NCBI RefSeq assembly: GCF_037095735.1
Contig: NZ_JBAWKD010000001.1
Location: forward strand, 744,001 to 808,000
DNA: 64,000 nucleotides
Direction of reading: 5' to 3'
From: Frigidibacter sp037095735
GTDB lineage: Bacteria > Pseudomonadota > Alphaproteobacteria > Rhodobacterales > Rhodobacteraceae
A program made the position numbers and the translations under genes. Shown in pieces: positions 24,054 to 32,483 of the stretch. Below the pieces are notes generated by a model. That model searched no databases. It was not told the DNA's origin and was given only the letters and a program-made list of their open reading frames with translations. Each line of letters opens with the position of its first letter. The first letter of the stretch is position 1.

Positions 24054-25208
24054 GGCCGCCGCGGCCAGCCCCGCATGCCGACCGGTCGCGAGGCATCCCG
24101 TCAGCAGATAGCCCCCGGTCGGCGCCTCCCAGTCCAGCATCTCGCCCGCCGCGAAAACGCCGCGCCGCGCCTTGAGCTCGAGGTTCCCGGTCAGCGAGCC
24201 CACCGTGATCCCCCCGGCCGACGAGATCGCCTCGGCCAGCGGCCGCGGCCCGGCATGGCGCACCGGCAGCGCCTTGATCAGCGCCCCCAGATCGCGCGCC
24301 TCGGCGGGCAGCGGTCGGCCCCATTCCTGCAGAAGCGCGATCTTCACCGGATCGAGGCTCGCCTTGCGCAGCCGGTTCGGCAGGCTGTCGCCCCTGCGCG
24401 CGTTCAGCCGCTGCACCAGCGCCTTCGCGTCCAGACCGGGCGCCAGGTCCAGCCGAAGCTCCGCCCCGTCGCGCACCGCGGCCGAGACGGCATAGACCCC
24501 GCCCCCCTCGATCCCGCGGGACGAGACGACGAATTCGCCGCGCTCGACCAAGGATCCGGCGATCAGCGCCACCCCCTTCACCGGCTGGCCGAACTGCGGT
24601 GCCATATGCTCGGACCAGTCGACGGCCAGCCCCATGTTCGCGGGCCGGAACGGCGCGATCTCGACGCCCTCGGCCTGAAGCCAGGGCACCCAGGCCGCGT
24701 CCGAGCCCAGCCGCGGCCAGCTCGCGCCGCCCAGCGCCAGCACCGTCACCCGCGCCTTCACCAGCCGCTCGCCCCCCGGCGTCTCGAAGACCGCCGCCCC
24801 GTCGCGCCAGCCCGCCCAGCGCCAGCGCCGCGCCAGCTGCACGCCGGCCGCCTCCAGCCGTGCAAGCCAGGCGCGCAGCAGCGGCGAGGCCTTCATCTCC
24901 TCGGGAAACACCCGCCCGGACGAGCCGGTGAAAAGCCGCACCCCAAGGTCCTCGGCCCAGGCCATGACCTCGACCGGACCGAACTCCGCCAGGATTCCGC
25001 TCATCCAGCCGTCGACATGGCGGGCGAAGGCGCGCGGATCCTCGTCCTTGGTCAGGTTCAGCCCGGACTTGCCGGCCATCAGGAACTTGCGGGCGGGGCT
25101 GGGCTTCGCCTCGGCCACCAGCACGCCCACCTCCTCCCCGGCCAGCGCCTCGGCCGCCATCAGCCCGGCGGGCCCCGCGCCGATCACCAGTGCCTCGACC
25201 TCGTCCAT
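24030..25208 (-). CDS. HI0933-type NAD(P)/FAD-dependent oxidoreductase
   Basis: Flavoprotein of 392 residues in the HI0933/TIGR03862 group, whose substrate is unknown. The dinucleotide-binding GAGPAGLMAAEAL is at about residues 10-22. The family-specific KFLMAGKSGLNLTKDED, TGSSGRVFPEEMKASPLLRAW and the C-terminal GGITVGSL and LDWEAPTGGYLLTGCLATG segments follow. The start at 25208 (MDEVEALVIGAGPAG) places the Rossmann motif at the N terminus as is usual; longer frames upstream are non-coding. It is divergent from the HNH gene 60 bp away and convergent with alaE. Confidence 0.92.
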   Translation of the reverse strand: MDEVEALVIGAGPAGLMAAEALAGEEVGVLVAEAKPSPARKFLMAGKSGLNLTKDEDPRAFARHVDGWMSGILAEFGPVEVMAWAEDLGVRLFTGSSGRVFPEEMKASPLLRAWLARLEAAGVQLARRWRWAGWRDGAAVFETPGGERLVKARVTVLALGGASWPRLGSDAAWVPWLQAEGVEIAPFRPANMGLAVDWSEHMAPQFGQPVKGVALIAGSLVERGEFVVSSRGIEGGGVYAVSAAVRDGAELRLDLAPGLDAKALVQRLNARRGDSLPNRLRKASLDPVKIALLQEWGRPLPAEARDLGALIKALPVRHAGPRPLAEAISSAGGITVGSLTGNLELKARRGVFAAGEMLDWEAPTGGYLLTGCLATGRHAGLAAAASARRARR

Positions 25209-25268
25209 CGCTTGCCCCCGGGTTGCTGAGGCCCCACCTCTAGGCCGGGACGGCGAAAGACGAAAGCC

Positions 25269-25571
25269 ATGGAAGACGCACCGATCTGCCCGCTCTGCCT
25301 GCGCCCGATCCCACGGGGCGTGCCGCAAAGCCTGCATCACCTGATCCCGAAGCTGAAGGGCGGCAAGGGCGGCCCGACGGTGCTGATGCACCACCTCTGC
25401 CACAAGGAGATCCACGCCACCCTGACCGAGGCCGAACTCGCCCGCGACTACGCGACGCCCGAGCGCCTGCGCAGCCACCCCAGGCTCGCGGCCTTCGCCG
25501 CCTGGGTGGCGAAGCGCCCGCCCGGCTTCACCAGCCGCACCCCCGGCGGCCCCCGTCGCAAGCGCCGCTGA
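25269..25571 (+). CDS. HNH-type small protein
   Basis: Small basic protein of 100 residues with an HNH-nuclease-like metal site. CPLCLRPIP supplies a Cys-x2-Cys knuckle, and HHLIPKLKGG, MHHLCHKEIH supply the catalytic-type histidines. The C terminus is a cluster of arginines and lysines. Housekeeping relatives of this size are common in alphaproteobacteria and have no proven function; no methylase, toxin or phage gene lies next to it, so a restriction role is not supported. It shares a short divergent promoter region with the flavoprotein gene. A pair of family A repeats follows. Confidence 0.85.
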   Translation: MEDAPICPLCLRPIPRGVPQSLHHLIPKLKGGKGGPTVLMHHLCHKEIHATLTEAELARDYATPERLRSHPRLAAFAAWVAKRPPGFTSRTPGGPRRKRR

Positions 25572-25584
25572 CGCCCTCTGCTTC

Positions 25585-25640
25585 GACTTTGCCCGCACAA
25601 CCCGGGGGGACCCCCGCAGGGGCTGGGGCAGAGCCCCCTT
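25585..25640 (+). repeat. Intergenic repeat family A, copy 4 (type 1 unit)
   Basis: CAACCCGGGGGGACCCCCGCAGGGG is followed by the GGGGCAGAGCCCC hairpin. It repeats the type 1 unit of 5655-5710 with a diverged first block and precedes copy 5 as copy 1 precedes copy 2. Confidence 0.65.
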
Positions 25641-25644
25641 CTTC

Positions 25645-25711
25645 CCGCTTTCGCATTGGCTCAAATATCCCGGGGGTGAGCGGGCCTCGCCCGCGAGGGG
25701 GCAGCGCCCCC
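25645..25711 (+). repeat. Intergenic repeat family A, copy 5 (type 2 unit)
   Basis: Almost identical to 5719-5787 over its whole length, including CCCGCTTTCGCATTGG, CAAATATCCCGGGGG, the GCGGGC/GCCCGC stem and GGGGGCAGCGCCCCC. It lies between the convergent HNH and crotonase-like genes. Confidence 0.85.
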
Positions 25712-25736
25712 TTGCCCTCCCGCTTCACTCGCCCGC

Positions 25737-26348
25737 TCAGATCATCGCCTTGATCGCCGCGACATGCGCAGGCGCCGCCCCCTGCACATCCGCGACCAGC
25801 GCAGCGACCGTCCCGGCCAGCATCGCCGCCGGCACCACCCGGTCGACCAGCCCCCAGTCCAGCGCCTCGGCGGCCTCGATCCGGGCCCCGGCCATCAGGA
25901 TCATCTTCGCCCGCGCCGGTCCCACCAGTGCCCGAAGCCGCCCGGGGTCAGAGGGCTGCGGCAGGAAGCCCAGCCGCATCACCGGGTAGAAGAATTTCGC
26001 CCCCTCGACCGCCACCCGCAGGTCGCAGGCCAGCGCCATGCCCATCGCGCCCCCGGCGAGCGTGCCGTTCAGCGCCGCCACCGTCAGGCAGGGCAGCCGC
26101 GCCACCGCGCCCGAGAGCCGCTCCCACAGGTCCGAGGTGGCAAGCCCCGCCCGCGCCTCGTCCAGATCCGCCCCGGCCGAGAACACCTTGCCGGTGCCGG
26201 TGATCACCAGCGCCCGTGCGTCGCCCCCCGCTGCCGCCTCGGCGATGCCCGCCAGCTCGGCCAGCATCGCCCCGGTCAGCGAATTCGCCTTCTCCGGCCG
26301 GTCGATCACCGCGCGCCAGATGCCCTCGTCCTTCTCCAGCCGGATCAT
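25737..26348 (-). CDS. Crotonase (enoyl-CoA hydratase/isomerase) family protein
   Basis: Crotonase-fold protein of 203 residues, shorter than the roughly 260 of enoyl-CoA hydratases. The oxyanion-hole segments are present (GKVFSAGADLDEA and GTLAGGAMGMALACDLRVAV), so it should bind an acyl-CoA thioester. By eye, both glutamates used by true hydratases appear replaced (PVMRLGFLPQ where PE-x-x-LG is usual, and AKMILMAG where A-x-E is usual). Hydration is therefore doubtful; isomerase, thioesterase or another crotonase reaction is possible. The start at 26348 gives the normal MIRLEKDEGIWR beginning. It is divergent from the DUF2125 gene. Confidence 0.85.
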   Translation of the reverse strand: MIRLEKDEGIWRAVIDRPEKANSLTGAMLAELAGIAEAAAGGDARALVITGTGKVFSAGADLDEARAGLATSDLWERLSGAVARLPCLTVAALNGTLAGGAMGMALACDLRVAVEGAKFFYPVMRLGFLPQPSDPGRLRALVGPARAKMILMAGARIEAAEALDWGLVDRVVPAAMLAGTVAALVADVQGAAPAHVAAIKAMI

Positions 26349-26517
26349 TCCCGCCCTCCCCTCACACACCCGAAGCCCCGCGCTAGCAGCCCGGACCCCG
26401 GTCCGCCAATGCGCCCTTACGCCAATGTCACCGCGCGACCGCCGAGCCACCCTTGACCGGCCCGCCGCGCGCCCCGAGGATGCAGGCCGTTTCGCTCGGG
26501 ACCAAGGGTTGATGTTC

Positions 26518-28032
26518 ATGGCCTTCCACACCGCACGGCGCACGGCCTTCGCGCTGCCGATTCTCGCCTCCCTGCTGGGCGGCACCGCCGCGCGCGCCGA
26601 CCTCACCGCGGAGCAGGTCTGGCAGAGCTGGCAGGACTATTACACCTCGGTCGGGGGCAGCATCGACGCAGGCTCGACCGAGCGCGCCGGCGACACGCTG
26701 ACGCTGGGCGATGTCACGATGACGCTCTCGGGCCCAGAGGGCACCACCACCGCTACCCTCGACCGGGTGCGGATGATCGAGCAGCGCGGCGCGGTGCAGG
26801 TGATGCTGCCGGCCAGCATTCCGCTGGTCACCTCCGGCACCTCGGAAAAGGGCGAGACGGTCGAATCGCGGATGACGGCGACGCAGTCCGGCCTCGACCT
26901 GCGCGTTTCGGGCAATCCCGATGCCATCGCCTACGACATGGCCGCCGACAGCATCGCCGCGACGCTCGACCAGGTGACGGTCGACGGCAAGCCGCTGGAA
27001 ATGACGATGCGGGCGACCGCGCACCGGGCCACGGCACGCGCGATGATGGCCGGGCAGGATGACCGGGCGATCGACTACAGCAGCGCCGCCGACCGCGTCG
27101 ATTTCGCGATGGACGTCACCGACCCAGAGAACGGCGGCACCTTCGGCATCACCGGCGATGTGGCGCAGGTGACCGGCGGCGGGGCGATGCGCCAGCCGGC
27201 GGGCACCACCGACCTTAAGGACATGACCGCGGCGCTGGCCGCCGGACTGACCGTCGAGGGGCGCTACAGCTACGGCGAAAGCCGCATGGACTTCGCGCTG
27301 GACGATGCCGGCAACTCGGCGAAGGGCAGCCTCGCCAGCCAGTCGGGCACCGGCAGCATGTCGATGACCGGCGCGGCCCTCGACTACCGGCTGGAAAACG
27401 CCGGCAACACCATCCATCTGGAAGGCGCGCAGATCCCCTTCCCCGTCGACCTGTCGCTGGGGCGGATGGTCGCGGGGCTTGGCCTGCCGCTGTCCGACAC
27501 CGGCGCGGCGCAGCCCTTCCATCTGGAAACCCGGCTGATCGACCTCACGGTGAACGACGCGGTCTGGGCGCTGATCGATCCGCAGGCCAGCCTGCCGCGC
27601 GACCCAGCGACGCTGATCGTCGATCTGAAGGGGATGGCGAAGGTGATGGGCAACCTGCTGATGCCCGATCCCGCCAGCCCGCCCGACGCCGTGCCGGGCG
27701 AGATCGAGGCGCTCGACCTGAACGAGCTGAAGCTGACCATCGCCGGGGCCGCGCTGACCGGCAAGGGCGCCTTCACCTTCGACAATTCCGACATGACCAC
27801 CTTCGAGGGCATGCCCCGCCCCGAGGGCGCGGTGGATCTGCACCTGCTGGGCGGCAACGGGCTTCTCGACAAGCTGATCGCGCTCGGCCTCTTGCCGGCC
27901 GAGCAGGGGATGGGCGTGCGGATGATGGCGGGGCTCTTCGCGAAATCCGGCCCCGGCGAGGACGAGCTCAGCTCGAGGATCGAGGTCCGCCCCGACGGCG
28001 GCCTCTACGCCAACGGCCAGCGCCTGCGCTGA
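26518..28032 (+). CDS. DUF2125 domain periplasmic protein
   Basis: Exported protein of 504 residues with a signal peptide ending near TAARA-D. The long beta-rich body (repeats such as TLTLGDVTMTLSGPEGTTTATLDRVRM) fits the DUF2125 family of alphaproteobacteria; no function is established. The C terminus carries a LPAEQGMGVRMMAGLFAKSGPGEDEL segment. The start at 26518 is preferred over 26512 because AAGGG lies 9 nt before 26518 but only 3 nt before 26512. A family B hairpin repeat separates it from the convergent alpha-glucosidase gene. Confidence 0.85.
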   Translation: MAFHTARRTAFALPILASLLGGTAARADLTAEQVWQSWQDYYTSVGGSIDAGSTERAGDTLTLGDVTMTLSGPEGTTTATLDRVRMIEQRGAVQVMLPASIPLVTSGTSEKGETVESRMTATQSGLDLRVSGNPDAIAYDMAADSIAATLDQVTVDGKPLEMTMRATAHRATARAMMAGQDDRAIDYSSAADRVDFAMDVTDPENGGTFGITGDVAQVTGGGAMRQPAGTTDLKDMTAALAAGLTVEGRYSYGESRMDFALDDAGNSAKGSLASQSGTGSMSMTGAALDYRLENAGNTIHLEGAQIPFPVDLSLGRMVAGLGLPLSDTGAAQPFHLETRLIDLTVNDAVWALIDPQASLPRDPATLIVDLKGMAKVMGNLLMPDPASPPDAVPGEIEALDLNELKLTIAGAALTGKGAFTFDNSDMTTFEGMPRPEGAVDLHLLGGNGLLDKLIALGLLPAEQGMGVRMMAGLFAKSGPGEDELSSRIEVRPDGGLYANGQRLR

Positions 28033-28033
28033 T

Positions 28034-28136
28034 CAGAGGCGCCAGAGCCGGGGGGACTGCCATCGGTGCGCCATCGGTCCGAGGACCGATGGCAGTGGGG
28101 GCCTCGCAGGCCCCCCGACCCTGTTTCCCGAGCCCC
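28034..28136 (-). repeat. Intergenic repeat family B, copy 2
   Basis: Inverted relative of 16871-16942. On the minus strand it reads CGGGAAACAGGGTCGGG, the stem GGGGGCCT-GCG-AGGCCCCC, then an inserted dyad, then CCCCCCGGCTCTGGCGCC-TCTGA. The insert is a 12-bp inverted repeat (ACTGCCATCGGT with ACCGATGGCAGT at 28056-28096) containing a further CCATCGGTCC half, so two alternative foldings are possible. It fills the gap between convergent genes and probably works as a bidirectional terminator. Confidence 0.75.
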
Positions 28137-28138
28137 CC

Positions 28139-29737
28139 TCAGGACTGCAGGAACACGTAGCCATTGGGCCCGAGCCGCCCCGCGACGCCCACGCCCTCGG
28201 CCGGGCCCACGGGCCGCCCAGAGGCTTCGGTCATCAGCCCCTCGGGCAGCGCCACCTCTTCGGCCGAGAGGTTGAACAGGCACAGCACCGCCCCCGGCCC
28301 CTCGCCGCGCAGGAAGCCCAGAAGCGGCTCGGGCAGGTTGAGGAAGCGCGTGCCGCCGGTCTTCAGCGCCTCGGTCTGCTTCCGGAAGGCGATCACGTCG
28401 CGATAGTGCTCGAAGACCGAACCCGCGACGCCCATCTGTTCCGAGGCCGCGCGCACCCGCTGCTCGGGCTTGATCGGCAGCCAGGGCACGCCCGAGGTGA
28501 AGCCCGCCGCCGGCATGTCGCGCTCCCAGACCATCGGCGTGCGGCAGCCGTCGCGGCCCTTGTTGTCTGGCCAGAACCGCAGGCCGACCGGGTCGGTCAG
28601 CTCTTCATAGGCCAGCTGGGTCTCGGTCTGGCCGAACTCCTCGCCCTGGTAAACGCAGACCGCGCCCTCGAAGGCCAGCAGCAGCGCGATCGCCTGCCGC
28701 GCCAGCGCATCCCCCCCCGCGTCCTGCCCCGCCCAGCGCGAGACATGGCGCGGCACGTCGTGGTTCGAGAAGCTCCAGCAGGGCCAGCCGCCCTTCGCCC
28801 CGGCCATGAACCGGTCGATCACGCCGCGGAAATGCCGCGCGGAATAGTCCGGCCCTAGCATGTCGAAGCTGTAGGCCATGTTCATCCGCTTTTCGCCGGC
28901 GGTGTATTGCGACATCAGCTCCAGCGCGTGGTTGTGGTCGCCGACCTCGCCCACCGTCATGCGGTCGTCGTAGCGGTCCAGAAGCGCCCGCACCCGTTCC
29001 AGCAGCGGCAGCATCTCGGGCTGCGACTTGGAATACTTGTGGTCCTGGAAGTCGTAGGGATTGTGCGGCTCGACCTTCGGGAAGGGCTCGAGCCGCGGAT
29101 TGTCGCGCAGCTGCCGGTCGTGGAAGCAGTAGTTGATCGAATCCAGCCGGAAACCGTCGACGCCGCGGTCGAGCCAGAACTTCAGCGCCGCCAGCACCCC
29201 GTCCTGCACCGCCGGATTGTGCATGTTCACGTCGGGCTGCGTCGACAGGAAGTTGTGCATGTAATACTGGCGCCGCCGCGTGTCCCAGGTCCAGGCCGGA
29301 CCGCCGAAGACCGAGGGCCAGTTGTTGGGCGGGCTGCCGTCGGGCTTCGGATCGGCCCAGACATACCAGTCGGCCTTCTCGCCGGTGCGCGAGGCGCGGC
29401 TGTCGACGAACCAGGCATGGGCGTCAGAGGTATGCGACAGCACCTGGTCGATGATCACCTTCAGGCCAAGCTCATGCGCGCGGGCGATCAGCGCGTCGAA
29501 ATCGGCAAGGTCGCCGAACAGCGGATCGACATCGCAGGGGTCCGAGATGTCGTAGCCCATGTCCTTCATCGGCGAGCGGAAGAACGGCGAGATCCAGATC
29601 GCGTCGGCGCCGAGATGGGCGATATGCTCGAGCCTGCGGGTGATGCCGGGCAGGTCGCCGATCCCGTCGCCCGAATCGTCCTGAAAGGACCGTGGGTAGA
29701 TCTGGTAGATCACCGCGGCACGCCACCATTCGTTCAT
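28139..29737 (-). CDS. GH13 alpha-glucosidase
   Basis: Cytoplasmic GH13 enzyme of 532 residues that hydrolyses short alpha-glucosides (alpha-1,4 or alpha-1,6; oligo-1,6-glucosidase/alpha-glucosidase subfamily). It shows VIYQIYPRSFQDDSGDGIGDLPGI at the N terminus, the nucleophile aspartate near residue 198 (DGFRLDSINY), the acid/base glutamate near 265 (VGEVGD), and the transition-state aspartate near 327 (FSNHDVPRH). The ATG at 29737 gives the canonical NEWWR start. It is divergent from glgP and may feed glucose from maltodextrins released by the debranching enzyme. No sugar ABC transporter is nearby. Confidence 0.93.
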   Translation of the reverse strand: MNEWWRAAVIYQIYPRSFQDDSGDGIGDLPGITRRLEHIAHLGADAIWISPFFRSPMKDMGYDISDPCDVDPLFGDLADFDALIARAHELGLKVIIDQVLSHTSDAHAWFVDSRASRTGEKADWYVWADPKPDGSPPNNWPSVFGGPAWTWDTRRRQYYMHNFLSTQPDVNMHNPAVQDGVLAALKFWLDRGVDGFRLDSINYCFHDRQLRDNPRLEPFPKVEPHNPYDFQDHKYSKSQPEMLPLLERVRALLDRYDDRMTVGEVGDHNHALELMSQYTAGEKRMNMAYSFDMLGPDYSARHFRGVIDRFMAGAKGGWPCWSFSNHDVPRHVSRWAGQDAGGDALARQAIALLLAFEGAVCVYQGEEFGQTETQLAYEELTDPVGLRFWPDNKGRDGCRTPMVWERDMPAAGFTSGVPWLPIKPEQRVRAASEQMGVAGSVFEHYRDVIAFRKQTEALKTGGTRFLNLPEPLLGFLRGEGPGAVLCLFNLSAEEVALPEGLMTEASGRPVGPAEGVGVAGRLGPNGYVFLQS

Positions 29738-29833
29738 GCTGTCTCCTCGGGGTTTGCCTGCCCTGACCTAAGGCGCGGCGGGACGAGGCACAGGTTAGGC
29801 GGGGCTTTTGCCGGGCGGAAGCGCGGAACCGAC

Positions 29834-29881
29834 GCGCGGGCCGGGGCTCTGCCCCGGACCCCGGGATATTTGTGCCAATGA
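29834..29881 (-). repeat. Intergenic repeat family A, copy 6
   Basis: On the minus strand it reads CATTGGCACAAATATCCCGGGG followed by GGGGCAGAGCCCC. Unlike the other copies, it lies between divergent genes (alpha-glucosidase and glgP) and therefore inside a promoter region rather than at a 3' end. Confidence 0.8.
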
Positions 29882-30021
29882 GAAACCGCACAGGCGGACG
29901 AGCCGGGGAGTGCCGCGCAAATGAGCGAAAGGCGGTGACAGGGGCGGATGCGCGCCAAGGTGCTGGCGCGGGGACCAAGCCTGTGGAAAGACTTGGGGCA
30001 AGCAAGACGAGAGGCCCTCCC

Positions 30022-32433
30022 ATGACCGTCACCGCTCTCCCTGCGGTTCCGCAGACCGATGCCGCCGCGCTGAAGGTGCTGATCCTCGATCACCTGCGCT
30101 CGTCGCTGGGCAAGGATCCCGAACACGCTTCGGCCTATGACTGGCGCATGGCGCTGAGCTTCTCGATCCGCGACCTGATCGTGCAGCCCTGGTTCGAGGC
30201 GACGCGGCGCGCCTATGCCGAGAAGCGCAAGCGGGTCTATTACCTGTCGATGGAATTCCTGATCGGGCGGATGCTCGACGACGCGGTGATCAACCTCGGC
30301 CTGCGCGAGGCCTGCGTCGAGGCGCTGGCCGGCATCGGCCCGGCCTTCGACAGCCTCGTCGAGGACGAGCCGGATGCGGCACTGGGCAACGGCGGGCTCG
30401 GGCGGCTCGCGGCCTGTTTCATGGATTCGATGGCGACGATCGGCTGCCCGGCCTACGGCTACGGCATCCGCTACGAGCACGGCATCTTCCGCCAGCGCTT
30501 CGAGGGCGGCCGGCAGGTCGAGACGCCCGAGGACTGGCTGATCCGCCGCGACCCCTGGATCTTCGAGCGGCCCGAGGCGATCCAGACCATCTGCTTCCGC
30601 GGCCATGTCGAGGAACAGGGCAAGAAGGCGATCTGGCATCCCGGCGAGACGGTGCTGGCCGAGGCCTGCGACATGCCGGTCGTCGGCTGGCAGGGCCGCT
30701 GGGCCAACACGCTGCGGCTGTGGCAGGCGCGGCCGACCGAGCTGTTCGACCTCGCGCGGTTCAACGCGGGCGACCACACCGCCGCGTCGGAGCCCGAGGC
30801 GCTGGCCCGCACGCTGAGCCGGGTGCTCTATCCCAATGACGGCACGCAGGCCGGCAAGGAGCTGCGGCTGAAGCAGGAATATTTCCTGACCGCCGCCTCG
30901 GTGCAGGACATCCTGCGCCGGTTCCGCGGACAGGACGGCGACGTGCGCAAGCTGGCCGGCATGGTCGCGATCCAGATGAACGACACCCATCCCGCCATCG
31001 CCGGGCCCGAGCTGATCCGGATCCTCGTCGACACCGACGGGCTGGAGTTCGACGAGGCCTGCGAGATCGCGCTGAAGGTGCTGGGCTACACCAACCACAC
31101 GCTTCTGCCCGAGGCACTGGAGCGCTGGTCGAGCTGGACGATGGGCACCGTCCTGCCGCGCCACATGCAGATCATCGAGCGCATCGACGACTGGCACCGC
31201 CGGATGAACCCGACGCGGCCCGCATCGGTGAAGCTGATCGACGAGGGGCAGGTGCTGATGGGGCCGCTGGCCTTCGCCACCTCGCACCGGGTGAACGGCG
31301 TTGCGGCGCTGCACACCGACCTGATGCGCAAGACGGTGTTCCACGACCTGAACGCGCTGCATCCCGAGCGGATCGTGAACCAGACCAACGGCATCACGCC
31401 GCGGCGCTGGCTGAAGCTGGCGAACCCCTCGCTGTCCACGCTCATCACCGACACGATCGGCGAAGGGTGGGAGCATGACCTCGACCGGCTCGAGGCGCTG
31501 GAAGGGCATGTCGGCGACGCGGGCTTCCTCGGCGATTTCGCCGCCGCCAAGCGCGCGAACAAGGTGCGGCTCGCGGACTGGATCGCGAAGACGACGGGCA
31601 CGAAGGTGAACCCCGACGCGATGTTCGACATCCAGGTGAAGCGGCTTCATGAATACAAGCGCCAGCTTCTGAACATCCTCGAGGCGATCGCGCTCTGGCA
31701 CGAGCTGCGCACCAACCCCTCGAAGGCGGTGGTGCCGCGGGTGAAGATCTTCGGCGGCAAGTCGGCGCCGGGCTATTTCACCGCCAAGCTGATCATCCGC
31801 CTGATCAACGACGCGGCCGCGGTGATCAATGCCGACCCGATCACCAAGGACTGGCTGCAGATCGTCTATCCGCCGAACTACAACGTCTCGATGGCCGAGA
31901 AGCTGACCCCCGCGGCGGACCTCAGCGAACAGATCTCGACCGCCGGGACCGAGGCCTCGGGCACCGGCAACATGAAGTTCTCGCTGAACGGCGCGCTGAC
32001 CATCGGCACGCTCGACGGCGCCAACGTGGAAATCCGCGAGAAGGTCGGGGCCGAGAACTTCTTCCTGTTCGGCCTGACCGTGGACGAGGTCGAGAAGACC
32101 CGCGCCACCTTCGGTCACGAGAAGGCGGCGATCGCCGCCAGCCAGCGCCTGCGCGACGTGCTGCAGATGCTGGCCGAGGGGCGCTTCTCGCCCGACGAGC
32201 CGGGGCGCTATCACCAGCTGACCGACATCCTGTGGAACCACGACCACTACCTCGTGACCTCGGACTTCGAGAGCTACTTCCAGAAGCAGCGCGAGGTGGA
32301 CACCGCCTTCGCCAGCCCGGCCGACTGGCACCGGATGGCGGCCTTGAACACCGCGCGCATGGGCTACTTCTCCTCTGACCGGACAATCCGCGGCTACATG
32401 GCCGAGGTCTGGGACGTGACCCCCGCCATCTGA
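30022..32433 (+). CDS. glgP: Glycogen phosphorylase
   Basis: Releases glucose-1-phosphate from glycogen chain ends by phosphorolysis; cytoplasmic and PLP-dependent. Full length at 803 residues. Recognised by YYLSMEFLIGRML, the GNGGLGRLAACFMDS active-site segment, and the PLP lysine at about K652 in EASGTGNMKFSLNGALTIGT. The start at 30022 (MTVTALPAVP) has GAGG upstream and follows the divergent promoter region with the alpha-glucosidase. It heads the glgP-glgB-glgC-glgA-glgX-pgm run, in which all genes are on one strand with gaps under 55 bp. Confidence 0.97.
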   Translation: MTVTALPAVPQTDAAALKVLILDHLRSSLGKDPEHASAYDWRMALSFSIRDLIVQPWFEATRRAYAEKRKRVYYLSMEFLIGRMLDDAVINLGLREACVEALAGIGPAFDSLVEDEPDAALGNGGLGRLAACFMDSMATIGCPAYGYGIRYEHGIFRQRFEGGRQVETPEDWLIRRDPWIFERPEAIQTICFRGHVEEQGKKAIWHPGETVLAEACDMPVVGWQGRWANTLRLWQARPTELFDLARFNAGDHTAASEPEALARTLSRVLYPNDGTQAGKELRLKQEYFLTAASVQDILRRFRGQDGDVRKLAGMVAIQMNDTHPAIAGPELIRILVDTDGLEFDEACEIALKVLGYTNHTLLPEALERWSSWTMGTVLPRHMQIIERIDDWHRRMNPTRPASVKLIDEGQVLMGPLAFATSHRVNGVAALHTDLMRKTVFHDLNALHPERIVNQTNGITPRRWLKLANPSLSTLITDTIGEGWEHDLDRLEALEGHVGDAGFLGDFAAAKRANKVRLADWIAKTTGTKVNPDAMFDIQVKRLHEYKRQLLNILEAIALWHELRTNPSKAVVPRVKIFGGKSAPGYFTAKLIIRLINDAAAVINADPITKDWLQIVYPPNYNVSMAEKLTPAADLSEQISTAGTEASGTGNMKFSLNGALTIGTLDGANVEIREKVGAENFFLFGLTVDEVEKTRATFGHEKAAIAASQRLRDVLQMLAEGRFSPDEPGRYHQLTDILWNHDHYLVTSDFESYFQKQREVDTAFASPADWHRMAALNTARMGYFSSDRTIRGYMAEVWDVTPAI

Positions 32434-32483
32434 TAGGATCGGATCGGGGGACGAAGACTGGAAGGCACGGGGAGAAGACGTTC

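Noticed and set aside
25269..25571. HNH protein as part of a restriction or phage-defence system
   Set aside because: Neighbours are a flavoprotein and a crotonase-like gene; no methylase, helicase or toxin is present.
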